From Comamonadaceae bacterium (GTDB lineage Bacteria > Pseudomonadota > Gammaproteobacteria > Burkholderiales > Burkholderiaceae_C): a stretch of 42,690 bases of DNA. Location: the NCBI GenBank assembly GCA_013823485.1, contig PNMF01000011.1, positions 1 through 42,690 on the forward strand, given 5' to 3'. Position numbers and translations under genes: made by a program. The notes beneath the pieces were generated by a model. The model saw only the letters and a program-made list of their open reading frames with translations, searched no databases and was not told the origin of the DNA. Shown piece by piece: positions 1 through 8,656 of the stretch (position 1 is the first letter of the stretch; the number at the start of each line of letters is the position of its first letter).

Positions 1-2574
1 GGGGTAGCCGGAGGTGTAGAGCACCGGCAGGCCCGGGCGCAGCGCGGCAGCACGCTGGCCCAGCTCGAAGCCGGACAGCCCGCCGGGCATGACCACATCG
101 GTGAACAACAGGTCCAGCGGCACGTCACTGGCCAGCACTTCCAGCGCGGCCAGGCCGTCGCGGGCCTGCACCACGCGGTAGCCCAGGCTCTCCAGCTGGG
201 CCACGGCGAATTCGAGCACCAGCTCGTTGTCTTCCACCACCAGAACGGTCTGGCCGGTGCCCCGGCGCACCGCCGATGCGGCGGGCTCGACCTCTTCGAC
301 CTCCTGCGCGCCGCTGCGGCGCGGCAGGTACAGCTTGACCGTGGTGCCCAGGCCGACCTCCGAGTAGATCTCGGCATGCCCGTGCGACTGCTTGACGAAG
401 CCGTAGACCATGGCCAGCCCGAGGCCGGTGCCCTTGCTCTTGTCCTTGGTGGTGAAAAACGGCTCGAACACCCGCTCCAGCACCTGGGGGTCGATGCCCA
501 CACCGGTGTCGGACACGGCCAGGCACACATAGCGGCCCGGCTGCAGATCGACATAACGCGCCACATAGGCCGCATCCAGCTCGACGTTGCGGGTCTCGAT
601 GATCAGGGCACCGCCCTCGGGCATGGCGTCGCGGGCGTTGATGGCCAGGTTCAGCACCGCGTTTTCCAGCTGCCCGGGGTCGACCTGGGCGTGTCCGGTG
701 GCCGGCTCGCACAGAAGGCGCACATCGATGGTGGCCCCGAGGGTCCGGACCAGCAGGTCGCGCATGCCGTGCACCAGCTCCTGAACGTCCACTATGCGCG
801 GCTGCAGCGGCTGGCGCCGGGCGAAGGCCAGCAGCCGGCGGGTGAGTTCGGCGCCGCGCTCGGTGGCCTGGCCGATCATCCGCAGCAGCCGGTGCTCCAG
901 CCCGCCCGGGGGAATGCGGTCGAGCAGGATCTCGGTGTTGCCCATCATCACGGTGAGCAGGTTGTTGAAGTCGTGCGCCACCCCGCCGGTGAGCTGGCCC
1001 AGGCTCTCCAGCTTGCGCGACTGCTGCAGGTGCGCCTCCATTTCCTTGCGCTCGCTGATGTCGCGCTCCACCGCCACCCAGTGGGTGAACCAGCCTTTCT
1101 CGTCGGCCCGTGGCACGATGTCGAGTTCCAGCCAGAACGGGCGACCGTCCTTGGTGTAGTTGATGAGCTCCTCCCGAACCGGCTGCCAGGCCTCCAGGGC
1201 GTGACGGATGCGGTCCAGCGCGTCGCGCTGGGTGGCCGGCCCCTGCAGCATGCGGGGCGATCGGCCGATGGTTTCTTCGCGGGTGAACCCGGTGCGCCGC
1301 TGGAAGGCGTCGTTGACGAACACGATCTTCGGACCCGGCTCGTCGAACGGCTCTGCCTCTGTGATCAGCACGATGTCGTTGAGCCGGTTCACCGCCGTCT
1401 CCAGCAGCCTCAGGCGCGCGTCCTTGGCGTGCTGGGCGGTGATGTCGCGGGCGGCACCCGCCATCCGCCGCACCTGGCCGTCGGCGCTGTGCACCGGCTC
1501 GGCCTTGGCCTTGATGTGGCGGATGGCGCCATCGGCACGGACGATGCGGAACTCCAGGTCGAACAGGCCTCGGGACTGGCCGGCAAAGGCCGCCGCCATC
1601 GCGCCCCGGTCATCCGGGTGCACCGCATCCAGCCACTCCTGCGGCCGCTGCAGCAGGCGCGCCACGCTGCGGCCCCACACCCGCTCGTAACCCGGCGAGA
1701 CATACAGGAACTCGGCCCGCTCCACGTCGTAGAGCCAGAACACCTCTTCGAGCGTTCGGGCCAGCTGCTGGAAGCGGGCCTCGCTCTCGATCAGCGCCGA
1801 CTGGGCCGCCAGCTTTTCGGTGACGTCTTCGGCCAGCACCAGCCGCGCCTGCAGGCCGCCCCAGTGGATGCGGTGGGAGGTGATGTTCACCTTGAAGCGC
1901 CGGCCCAGGGCGTCCATGTGCTCCCAGATGCCGGCCGAGGTGTTCTGTTCCAGCGGCCGGACGATCTGGGCCAGGAAGGCGGGCACCGCTTCCGGCGGCC
2001 GGATCTCGGTCACCTTCATCTGCAGCAGCCGCTCACGCGGATGGCCGTAGCGGCGCACCGCCATGTCGTTGACCGCCAGGAAACGCAGCGTGGCCGGGTC
2101 GTAGACCCACACCGGATAGGGAATGGCGTCGAACAGGTTCTGGTACCGCACCAGCTGTTCGTGGGTGCGGCGGTCGGCGGTGATGCGGGTGTGCGCCAGC
2201 ATGGCGAACAGGCCCTGGCCGGTCCGCACCGGCGTGATGTCGGCGCGGAACCAGTTCTGTTCGGTGGGCGAATGGCAGGGGTACTCCATCGACTCGGCCA
2301 GGGTCTGGCCGGACAGCACCGAGCGCAGCGCCCGGGCCAGCTTGCGCGCATCGGCGGCGCAGTCGCCGGTGACCTGGTCGCACAGCTCGAGGTAATTGGT
2401 GCCGACGCAGAAGGCGGCATCGGTGAGGCCACCGGCGGTACCGAATGCGACCCAGGCCCGGTTGACGCAGACGATCACCCCGGCTTCATCGACCACCGCC
2501 ACATGGGCCGGCAGGGTGTCGAGGATGTCCTGCATGGAGGGCAAAACCGGGGCAGCGAGGGGAATCACGTTCAT
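1..2574 (-). CDS. Multi-PAS hybrid sensor histidine kinase (C-terminus cut by window edge)
   Basis: The reading frame is open from ATG at 2574 to base 1 (858 codons, no stop), so the gene continues outside the window. Four PAS-like sensor segments can be made out at roughly residues 18-130, 145-255, 268-385 and 391-505. A HisKA dimerisation domain follows with phosphoacceptor His534 in GGVAHDFNNLL. The HATPase domain has an N-box (NLAINARDAMPEGG) and a G-box (GTGLGLAMVYGF, about 715). A receiver domain begins near 775 with Asp826 in LLFTDVVMPGG. The frame ends at TSGYP, so only the last part of the receiver, including the conserved Lys, is missing. No membrane segment is visible, so it is probably a cytoplasmic sensor; its signal is unknown. 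The HDFNN-type H-box resembles orphan hybrid kinases. It diverges from the receiver-kinase gene at 2785, which may be a partner. Confidence 0.93.
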   Translation of the reverse strand, partial: MNVIPLAAPVLPSMQDILDTLPAHVAVVDEAGVIVCVNRAWVAFGTAGGLTDAAFCVGTNYLELCDQVTGDCAADARKLARALRSVLSGQTLAESMEYPCHSPTEQNWFRADITPVRTGQGLFAMLAHTRITADRRTHEQLVRYQNLFDAIPYPVWVYDPATLRFLAVNDMAVRRYGHPRERLLQMKVTEIRPPEAVPAFLAQIVRPLEQNTSAGIWEHMDALGRRFKVNITSHRIHWGGLQARLVLAEDVTEKLAAQSALIESEARFQQLARTLEEVFWLYDVERAEFLYVSPGYERVWGRSVARLLQRPQEWLDAVHPDDRGAMAAAFAGQSRGLFDLEFRIVRADGAIRHIKAKAEPVHSADGQVRRMAGAARDITAQHAKDARLRLLETAVNRLNDIVLITEAEPFDEPGPKIVFVNDAFQRRTGFTREETIGRSPRMLQGPATQRDALDRIRHALEAWQPVREELINYTKDGRPFWLELDIVPRADEKGWFTHWVAVERDISERKEMEAHLQQSRKLESLGQLTGGVAHDFNNLLTVMMGNTEILLDRIPPGGLEHRLLRMIGQATERGAELTRRLLAFARRQPLQPRIVDVQELVHGMRDLLVRTLGATIDVRLLCEPATGHAQVDPGQLENAVLNLAINARDAMPEGGALIIETRNVELDAAYVARYVDLQPGRYVCLAVSDTGVGIDPQVLERVFEPFFTTKDKSKGTGLGLAMVYGFVKQSHGHAEIYSEVGLGTTVKLYLPRRSGAQEVEEVEPAASAVRRGTGQTVLVVEDNELVLEFAVAQLESLGYRVVQARDGLAALEVLASDVPLDLLFTDVVMPGGLSGFELGQRAAALRPGLPVLYTSGYP

Positions 2575-2784
2575 GTTGAAAAAGTTTCAGGCGCGGCAAA
2601 ACAACAAGGTGCCTCAGTTCAACACGCCAGCGCCCTCGGGGCGCAGGGGCGTCAGGCCGAATGTTGATGCAGATCAGGAAACCGTCACGACCCATGGGGT
2701 TGATGCACCGGTCGACGCAACACCCTCGGTATCCTGACCCCCGGGAGAGACCGATCGATCGAACCCACGATCGCCGTCGTCAGG

Positions 2785-3927
2785 ATGTACATGCCAACAA
2801 CAACAGGACATGCGGCCGACCGCAGCGGCCGTCTGCTGGTCGTCGACGACGACCCGCTCCAGAGCGAATCGCTGCAGCTGGTGCTGCAGGAACACGGATT
2901 TGAGGTGGCGTGCTGCGGCACACCCGAGGCGGCGCTGGAGCGACTGGCCGGCGGCCATTTCGATCTGCTGCTCACCGACCTGCAGATGCCGGGCATGGAC
3001 GGCATCGAGCTCACCCGCCGCGCACAGCTGCAGTCGCCGGACATGGTGGTGGTGCTCATGACCGGTCATGCCAGCGTGCCGTCGGTGGTGGAAGCCATGC
3101 GGCAGGGCGCGGTCGATCTGGTGCAGAAGCCCTTTGCCTACCGGGCCCTGCTGGCGGTGATCGAGCGGGCGCTGGCGGTGCAGCGGCTGCGGCGCCACAA
3201 CCGCCGGCTGGAAGCCGAGGTGCACCAGCAGCTGCAGCAGCTGGAGACGGTCAATGCGGAGCTCGACGCCTTTGCGGCCCGCGTGGCCCACGACCTGCGC
3301 GGTCCGATCATGAGCATCCGGGGCGTGCTGGACGCGGTGCTGGTCGATGTCCGCGAGGGCAGCACCCCGAGCACCGAGCTGCTGGAGATGGGCGTGAAGT
3401 CGTCCGACCTGTCGCTGCGCATGGTCAAGGACATGCTCAGCTTTGCACGCCTGGGCAACGAGGAACTGTGCCTGGAGGCGACCTCGCTGGACACCGCCCT
3501 GCGGGGCGCACTGGAAACCCTCTACCCCGAAGCGGCCGGGCGCGAGATCCGCTGGGACATCGAATCGCTGCCGATGGTGCTGGGGCACCCCGGGTTGATC
3601 CGCCAGGTGTTCGTCAATCTGGTGGGCAACGCCTTGAAATACACGTCGGGCCGCCAGCCGGCACAGATTGCGGTCCGCGGCGCGTCGCTGGCGGACGGCA
3701 GCGTGGAGGTGGTGGTGGAGGACAACGGCGTGGGTTTTGCCCCCGACAAGGCCGGCGACCTGTTCAAGCCGTTCCGCCGCCTGCACTCGGCGCAGCAGTT
3801 CAGCGGAGAAGGCATGGGCCTGGCCAATGTGCGCCGCATCATGGAGCGGCACGGCGGCTGCGTCAGGGGCGACGGCAGCGAGGGCCAGGGGGCCCGCTTC
3901 ACCCTCACCTTCCCGGCACCGGGCTAA
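2785..3927 (+). CDS. Receiver-histidine kinase protein (REC-HisKA-HATPase)
   Basis: 380 residues. A receiver domain occupies residues 15-130 with the acidic pocket Asp21-Asp23, phosphoacceptor Asp65 (LLLTDLQMPGMDG) and Lys115 (QKPF). A short coiled linker (about 133-160) leads to a HisKA domain with His169 in RVAHDLRGP. The HATPase has an N-box (VFVNLVGNALKYT) and a G-box (GEGMGLANVRRIMERHGG). There is no output domain and no membrane segment, so it is a soluble relay kinase whose own receiver probably gates or feeds its activity. ATG 2785 is preceded by a CAGGA-type ribosome site; ATG 2791 is also possible. The 210-base divergent region upstream (2575-2784) shows no clear promoter. The TAA stop overlaps the stop of the convergent flavoprotein gene by 4 bases. 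The cognate partner is unknown; the divergent hybrid kinase is the obvious candidate. Confidence 0.92.
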   Translation: MYMPTTTGHAADRSGRLLVVDDDPLQSESLQLVLQEHGFEVACCGTPEAALERLAGGHFDLLLTDLQMPGMDGIELTRRAQLQSPDMVVVLMTGHASVPSVVEAMRQGAVDLVQKPFAYRALLAVIERALAVQRLRRHNRRLEAEVHQQLQQLETVNAELDAFAARVAHDLRGPIMSIRGVLDAVLVDVREGSTPSTELLEMGVKSSDLSLRMVKDMLSFARLGNEELCLEATSLDTALRGALETLYPEAAGREIRWDIESLPMVLGHPGLIRQVFVNLVGNALKYTSGRQPAQIAVRGASLADGSVEVVVEDNGVGFAPDKAGDLFKPFRRLHSAQQFSGEGMGLANVRRIMERHGGCVRGDGSEGQGARFTLTFPAPG

Positions 3928-5225
3928 GCCAGCCAGACGGCAGCGCCCTCCCCGGCCCGGACCCCGCTCGCCATCGTGGCGGTCAGCAGGTAGCCGCCGG
4001 TGGGGGCTTCCCAGTCCAGCATCTCGCCGGCCACGAACAGGCCAGGGTGCCCGCGCACCATCAGGTGCCGGTCCAGCGCCTCGAAGGCCACGCCGCCGGC
4101 ACTGCTGATGGCCTCGTCGATGGGGCGGGGGCGCAGCAGCGTGATGGGCAACGCCTTGATGGCGCGGGCCAGTTGCTGCGGGTCGTGCATGGCGGCCTTG
4201 TCGAGCTGTTCGTTCAGCACGGCGAGTTTCAGGCCGTCGATGCCCAGCCGGCTCTTGAGGTGGCTGGACAGGCTGCGTGAGCCGCGCGGGTGCTGCACCT
4301 GCTCCAGCACCCAGTCGGCGGTGCGGTGGGGCAGCAGGTCGACCTCGATGACGGCCCGGCCTTCTGCCCCGATGCGGTGGCGCAGCAGGCGCGAGGCGGC
4401 ATAGACCAGGCTGCCTTCGATGCCGGTGGCGGTGAGCACGAATTCGCCCTGGTGGTCGAACACCTCGCCGTCGACACCGGTGCAGCGCAGCCGCACCGAC
4501 TTGAAGGGCTGACCGGCCCAGCGCTCGGCCAGCAGCGGTGTCCAGCCCTCTTCCTGGCCATGGGCCGCAGAGCCGGCGACGTCGAAGCCGCAGTTGGCCG
4601 GCACCAGGGGCCGCACATCGATGCCGGCCCCGCGCAGCCAGGGCTGCCAGGCGCCGTCGGACCCCAGGCGGGCCCAGCTGGCGCCGCCCAGTGCCAGCAC
4701 GGTGGCCCGCGCACGCACCGCCCGGTCGCCTTGCGGGGTGCTGAACACCAGCGGGCTGGAGGGGTCGGCGGCATCCTGCCAGCCGAGCCAGCGGTGGCGC
4801 ATGTGGAACTGCACCGGCATGCCCGGTGCGGCCGGGTGGCGCAGCCGCTGCAGCCAGGCGCGCAGCAGCGGTGCGGCCTTCATGTCGGTGGGAAAGACGC
4901 GCTGCGAGGTGCCCACGAAGGTGGCGATGCCCAGGCCGGCAGCCCAGTCGCGCAGGGCCACCGGACCGAAGGCCTCCAGCAGCGGGCGCAGCGCGGGCGC
5001 GCGCTCGGCATAACGGCCGACGAAGGCATCAAAGTCTTCGGCATGGGTCAGATTGAGGCCGCCCTTGCCGGCCAGCAGGAACTTGCGGCCCACCGAGGGC
5101 ATGGCATCGAACAGGTGGACCTGCAGGCCGTGCGCCTGCAGGCGTTCGGCGGCCATGAGGCCGGCGGGCCCGCCACCGATCACGGCCACATCGATCGGGG
5201 AGGCGTCTGGGGGAAATGCGGTCAT
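3924..5225 (-). CDS. BaiN/HI0933-family FAD-dependent oxidoreductase
   Basis: 433 residues. The N-terminal dinucleotide-binding motif VIGGGPAGLMAAERL lies at 14-28. The family signature GRKFLLAGKGGLNLTH follows, and a C-terminal FAD-contact segment GLFVAGEMLDWEAPTGGY lies near the end. These mark the HI0933/YhiN/BaiN flavoprotein family (roughly 400-430 residues). Members are often annotated as aminoacetone oxidase-like or NAD(P)/FAD-dependent oxidoreductases, and the physiological substrate of most is unknown. The start is fixed by an ATGA overlap with the stop of the upstream AddA-like gene, so the two are probably translationally coupled. An open frame continues upstream of the ATG but only as an antisense-like extension inside addA. 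The stop overlaps that of the convergent receiver-kinase gene. A role in DNA repair is not implied by the coupling alone. Confidence 0.9.
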   Translation of the reverse strand: MTAFPPDASPIDVAVIGGGPAGLMAAERLQAHGLQVHLFDAMPSVGRKFLLAGKGGLNLTHAEDFDAFVGRYAERAPALRPLLEAFGPVALRDWAAGLGIATFVGTSQRVFPTDMKAAPLLRAWLQRLRHPAAPGMPVQFHMRHRWLGWQDAADPSSPLVFSTPQGDRAVRARATVLALGGASWARLGSDGAWQPWLRGAGIDVRPLVPANCGFDVAGSAAHGQEEGWTPLLAERWAGQPFKSVRLRCTGVDGEVFDHQGEFVLTATGIEGSLVYAASRLLRHRIGAEGRAVIEVDLLPHRTADWVLEQVQHPRGSRSLSSHLKSRLGIDGLKLAVLNEQLDKAAMHDPQQLARAIKALPITLLRPRPIDEAISSAGGVAFEALDRHLMVRGHPGLFVAGEMLDWEAPTGGYLLTATMASGVRAGEGAAVWLA

Positions 5226-8200
5226 GAAGCGGTGTCGTCGCCGGTCAGCTCGATGAGGCGGCCGGCTGTGTTGATGAAGGCGGTGCGCACCGGTTCGCCC
5301 GGCTGCGCGGCGCGCACCGCCTGGCCATAGCGGCCGAGCTGGGCGCGCAGCCCGGGGTCGAGTTCGGGGCGCAGCGCGCTCTTGTGGTCCAGCACCCACC
5401 AGGTGCCGGTGGCGGTTTCCCGCACCAGGCGGTCCAGGCGCAGCAGCTCGCCGCGGTGAAACAGGTCCACCTCGTTGCGGGCCGAGTCCACGCGGGCTGC
5501 GTCCCAGGCCCAGGCGGCTTCGCCGCGCACCATGCGGCGGGCGGCCTCCACCGCTTCGCCGGCCTGGGCGGCGGTCAGCTCGAACTCGCGGGCCACGGCG
5601 GCGCGGTGGCCGTCGTGCCAGTCGAAACCGGCCAGCGGCGTGGGACACCACTGCAGCAGGCGGTGCAGGGCCAGGCCGAGGCGGGCCGAGGTGTCGTCGG
5701 CGTCTTTGCCGGCGGCCGCGTCGGCTCTGGCCGGTGGCGGGTGGGAACGCCGCGCCCCGGACCAGGCCGGCAGGTCCGGCAGGCTGCAGGTGCCGGCGGC
5801 GCCGGCCGGGGCCAGCGCCACCGGGGGCGGCGCTTCCACCGCCTGCGCGTGGGGTGCGAGCCGGTCGAACCAGCTCGCCGTGTCCGACGACTTGCCCGGC
5901 ACGAAGCTGGAGACCACCAGCCGGTGCTCGGCGCGGGTCATGGCCACATACAACGCGTTCAGCTCTTCGAGCGAACGGGCCCGGCGCTCGATCTCCAGCG
6001 CAGCGGCGGCGCACACCGGCGGCTGCTTCTCGCTGATGAGGAAGACAAAGCGTTGCGGCACCGCGGCTTCGCCGGGCCAGTCCACCAGCACGCCCATGCT
6101 TTCGGTGCGGGCACCGCCGGATCGGGTGTCGATCAGCATGACCACCGGGGCCTCCAGGCCCTTGGCGCCATGGATGGTGAGCAGGCGCACCGCGTCCGCC
6201 GGCTGGGCCGCCGGGGCCGGCAGCTGGCCGGCCTTGAGCGCACGAACCCACCGGTAGGGGGTCAGGAAACGGCCACCCTCGATGTCCAGCGACAGCAGCA
6301 GCAGCTCGCGAAGCTGGGCCAGCACGCTGCTGCGCCGTGCCTCGGCGACGCTGGCGGCATAACGGGCCGGCAGATCGGCTTCGGCGTAGATGGCCGAGAG
6401 CGCATCGTGCGGCGGCAACTGCGCCACCAGGCCCTGCCAGCGGCGCAGCAAGGCGGCGGTCTGGCGCCAGCGCTCGGAGAACGCGCGGCCGTCACCGAAG
6501 GCGTCGGCATCGGCATCGGCATCGGCCGGCGGCTCGGACTGCAGCACGTCCCACCACGGGACGGACGCGGGATGGGGAGCGTCTCCGCCGGCAGCAGCAC
6601 GGCGGCGGCGGCAGACCCGGGCCAGCTGGGTGAGGTCGGCGTCCGACCAGCCCAGCACCGGCGAGCGCAGCGCACGGGCCAGCGAGAGGTCGTGGTCGGG
6701 CGAGACCAGGGCATCGAGCAGGGCCACCACGTCCTGCACGGCGGGTGCGTCGGCCAGGTCCAGCTTCTCGGGCTGGTCGGCTGCGATGCCGCGCTCGCGA
6801 AGGGCCTCGAACAACCAGCCCAGGCGCTCGCGCTTGCGGGCCAGCACCATGATGTCGCCGGGCTTGAGATCGCCCCGGGCGATCTGGTCGGCGATCCAGT
6901 CGGCGGCCTGCCGCGCTTCCAGCGCCGAACGGGTTTCCTCGGGCTGGTGCAGCGGCTGGGTGAGGCTGTCGCGCCAGTCGTTGGTGGCGGGTTCGCTGCC
7001 ATCGCCCTGCCCTTCACCATCGGCACGGTCTGTGGCGTCTGTGGCGTCTGCCCCTTCTGCCCCGCCTTCACCCGCAACCACCGACGGCAGCAGCAGCACT
7101 GCCCCGGCGGCCTCGCTGCCGGTGGTGTGGGGCCGGAAGGCGGCGCCCACCGCCTCGCCGTATTCGCCGTCGGCCTGCGCCTGCTGCATGACCGCGTTCA
7201 GGGTCTGCACCACCGCCGGAGCACAGCGGCGGGTGTGGTCGCAGCTCAGCAGGGCACCGTCCAGGCCCTGCACCACGAAGGCCTGGGCCGCGCGGAACAC
7301 CTGCGGCTCGGCGCGCCGGAAACGGTAGATGGACTGCTTGGGGTCGCCGACCAGGAACACGCTGGGTGCCTCGCCGGGGCCGGCCCCGGCATAGCCGGAC
7401 AGCCAGCCGTAAAGGGCCTGCCACTGCAGCGGGTTGGTGTCCTGGAACTCGTCGATCAGCACATGGCGCAGGCGCGCATCGAGCCGCTGCTGCAGCCAGC
7501 CCGACAGCTCGGCGTCGCCCAGCAGCCGGCGGGCCGCGCCCTCGACATCGTTCATGTCGACCCAGCCCTGCTCGCGCTTGAGATCGGCAAAGCAGGAGAG
7601 CAGCAGCCGCACCTGGCGGGTCATGCGCTGGTGGTGGGCCCAGGCCTCGTGCTGGCGAACGGCGGCACACAGCATCTGCAGCTCGGGCTCGGCCTGCTGG
7701 GCCTCAGGGACATCTTTCAGGTTCTTGGTGAGGCGGTCTTCGTCCTTCACGAAGAAGGCGTCGCGCAGCAGACGCAACCGCCTGGCCATGTGCTCCGGCC
7801 CGTCGGGCAGCAGGAAGGCGTCGATGATGGCCTGGGCTGCCTTCACCGGCGTCTTGTTCTTGTGCTGCCCCAGGGTGGACGCCCAGCCCTGCCAGCGCTG
7901 GCGCGCGGCGGGCGACAGCAGCGCGTGCTCGGGCCGCTCCAGTCCCTGAAGCGGCGGGAAGGCCTGGCCGAAGGTCTGCACCGAACGGTCCAGCACCCCG
8001 GCCGCATCGGCCAGCGAGAACTCGACCCGGCGGGCCAGCGCCTGCAGCAGGGCCTTGCGCGTCTGGCTGCGGCCATGGCGGGCCACCAGATCGAAGAAGT
8101 CCTGCCGGTCGGGCGGGCTGGCCGCCAGTGCGGCGTGCCAGCGCGGCCACACCTTCTCGATGGCGGGCTGATCGTCTTCGAGCAGCTCGTAGCGCGGTGG

Positions 8201-8656
8201 CAGATCCAGGTCCTGCAGCACCGACAGCGGCGCCCCGCGCAGCAAGGCGGCGAACCAGCTGTGAAAGGTGCGCACCTGCACGCTGCGGCCGCCGGCCAGC
8301 AGGCGCTGGTGCAGGCCGGCCAGCTCGGGCTCCAGGCGCTTCGCATCGGCCGGCGGCAGGCCGCGCTGGCACAGGGCCTCGACCCGCTGCTGCGGGCTCA
8401 TGGCGGCGCACTCGCGCAGCAGGCGGTCCAGCCGTTCGCGCATTTCGCCGGCCGCCTTCTTGGTGAAGGTGATGGCCAGGATGTCCTGCGGCGGGCAGCC
8501 GTCCAGCAGGGCGCGCAGCATGCGCGAGACCAGCATCCAGGTCTTGCCGGCGCCGGCACAGGCCTCCACCGCCACGCTGCGCGCCGGGTCGCAGGCCACG
8601 GTGTAGAAGGCCTCGGGGGTGGCGTCGCGGCCATCGATGCGGAAGGCGGGCGTCAT
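5222..8656 (-). CDS. addA: AddA-like UvrD-family helicase with C-terminal PD-(D/E)XK nuclease
   Basis: 1144 residues. Superfamily 1A helicase motifs appear in order: Walker A ACAGAGKT (32-39), motif Ia ITFTKKAAGEMRERL, motif II LIDEFQDTNP (Asp402-Glu403), motif III LVGDPKQSIYRFR, motif V TIHGAKGLEAPVV and motif VI ALYVAMTRAEHR. The C-terminal 200 residues hold a RecB-type nuclease: RLGLALHRLLQW, then LLRLDRLVRE, then WWVLDHKSA, then LRAQLGRYGQA. With the AddB-like gene just upstream (ATGA overlap at 8653-8656) this forms an AddAB/RexAB-type enzyme that resects double-strand breaks for RecA. A low-complexity acidic insert near residues 520-560 and an (Ala-Asp) repeat near 706-715 are unusual. 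The downstream ATGA couples it to the flavoprotein gene. The symbol is by domain architecture; no Chi specificity can be inferred. Confidence 0.9.
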   Translation of the reverse strand: MTPAFRIDGRDATPEAFYTVACDPARSVAVEACAGAGKTWMLVSRMLRALLDGCPPQDILAITFTKKAAGEMRERLDRLLRECAAMSPQQRVEALCQRGLPPADAKRLEPELAGLHQRLLAGGRSVQVRTFHSWFAALLRGAPLSVLQDLDLPPRYELLEDDQPAIEKVWPRWHAALAASPPDRQDFFDLVARHGRSQTRKALLQALARRVEFSLADAAGVLDRSVQTFGQAFPPLQGLERPEHALLSPAARQRWQGWASTLGQHKNKTPVKAAQAIIDAFLLPDGPEHMARRLRLLRDAFFVKDEDRLTKNLKDVPEAQQAEPELQMLCAAVRQHEAWAHHQRMTRQVRLLLSCFADLKREQGWVDMNDVEGAARRLLGDAELSGWLQQRLDARLRHVLIDEFQDTNPLQWQALYGWLSGYAGAGPGEAPSVFLVGDPKQSIYRFRRAEPQVFRAAQAFVVQGLDGALLSCDHTRRCAPAVVQTLNAVMQQAQADGEYGEAVGAAFRPHTTGSEAAGAVLLLPSVVAGEGGAEGADATDATDRADGEGQGDGSEPATNDWRDSLTQPLHQPEETRSALEARQAADWIADQIARGDLKPGDIMVLARKRERLGWLFEALRERGIAADQPEKLDLADAPAVQDVVALLDALVSPDHDLSLARALRSPVLGWSDADLTQLARVCRRRRAAAGGDAPHPASVPWWDVLQSEPPADADADADAFGDGRAFSERWRQTAALLRRWQGLVAQLPPHDALSAIYAEADLPARYAASVAEARRSSVLAQLRELLLLSLDIEGGRFLTPYRWVRALKAGQLPAPAAQPADAVRLLTIHGAKGLEAPVVMLIDTRSGGARTESMGVLVDWPGEAAVPQRFVFLISEKQPPVCAAAALEIERRARSLEELNALYVAMTRAEHRLVVSSFVPGKSSDTASWFDRLAPHAQAVEAPPPVALAPAGAAGTCSLPDLPAWSGARRSHPPPARADAAAGKDADDTSARLGLALHRLLQWCPTPLAGFDWHDGHRAAVAREFELTAAQAGEAVEAARRMVRGEAAWAWDAARVDSARNEVDLFHRGELLRLDRLVRETATGTWWVLDHKSALRPELDPGLRAQLGRYGQAVRAAQPGEPVRTAFINTAGRLIELTGDDTAS
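6504..6526. repeat. Hexanucleotide tandem repeat inside addA
   Basis: Three full copies and a partial fourth of TCGGCA are in tandem on the plus strand, encoding an Ala-Asp run in the AddA-like protein on the other strand. The unit is a multiple of three, so slippage would add or remove Ala-Asp pairs without breaking the frame. A second, weaker 9-base duplication (TGTGGCGTC) lies near 7030-7048 in the acidic insert of the same gene. Confidence 0.7.

Noticed and set aside
376-2667. Long plus-strand open frame (763 codons) opposite the hybrid kinase
   Set aside because: Its translation is His/Gln/Val-rich with no domain, whereas the minus strand gives clear PAS, HisKA, HATPase and receiver motifs. 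It is an antisense shadow of GC-biased codons.
5226-6251. N-terminal extension of the flavoprotein frame
   Set aside because: It is Arg/Gly/Pro-rich and overlaps addA on the same strand; the FAD motif begins right after ATG 5225.
6504-6526. CRISPR-like or regulatory repeat
   Set aside because: Units are 6 bases without spacers and in frame inside a coding region, so it is a coding microsatellite.
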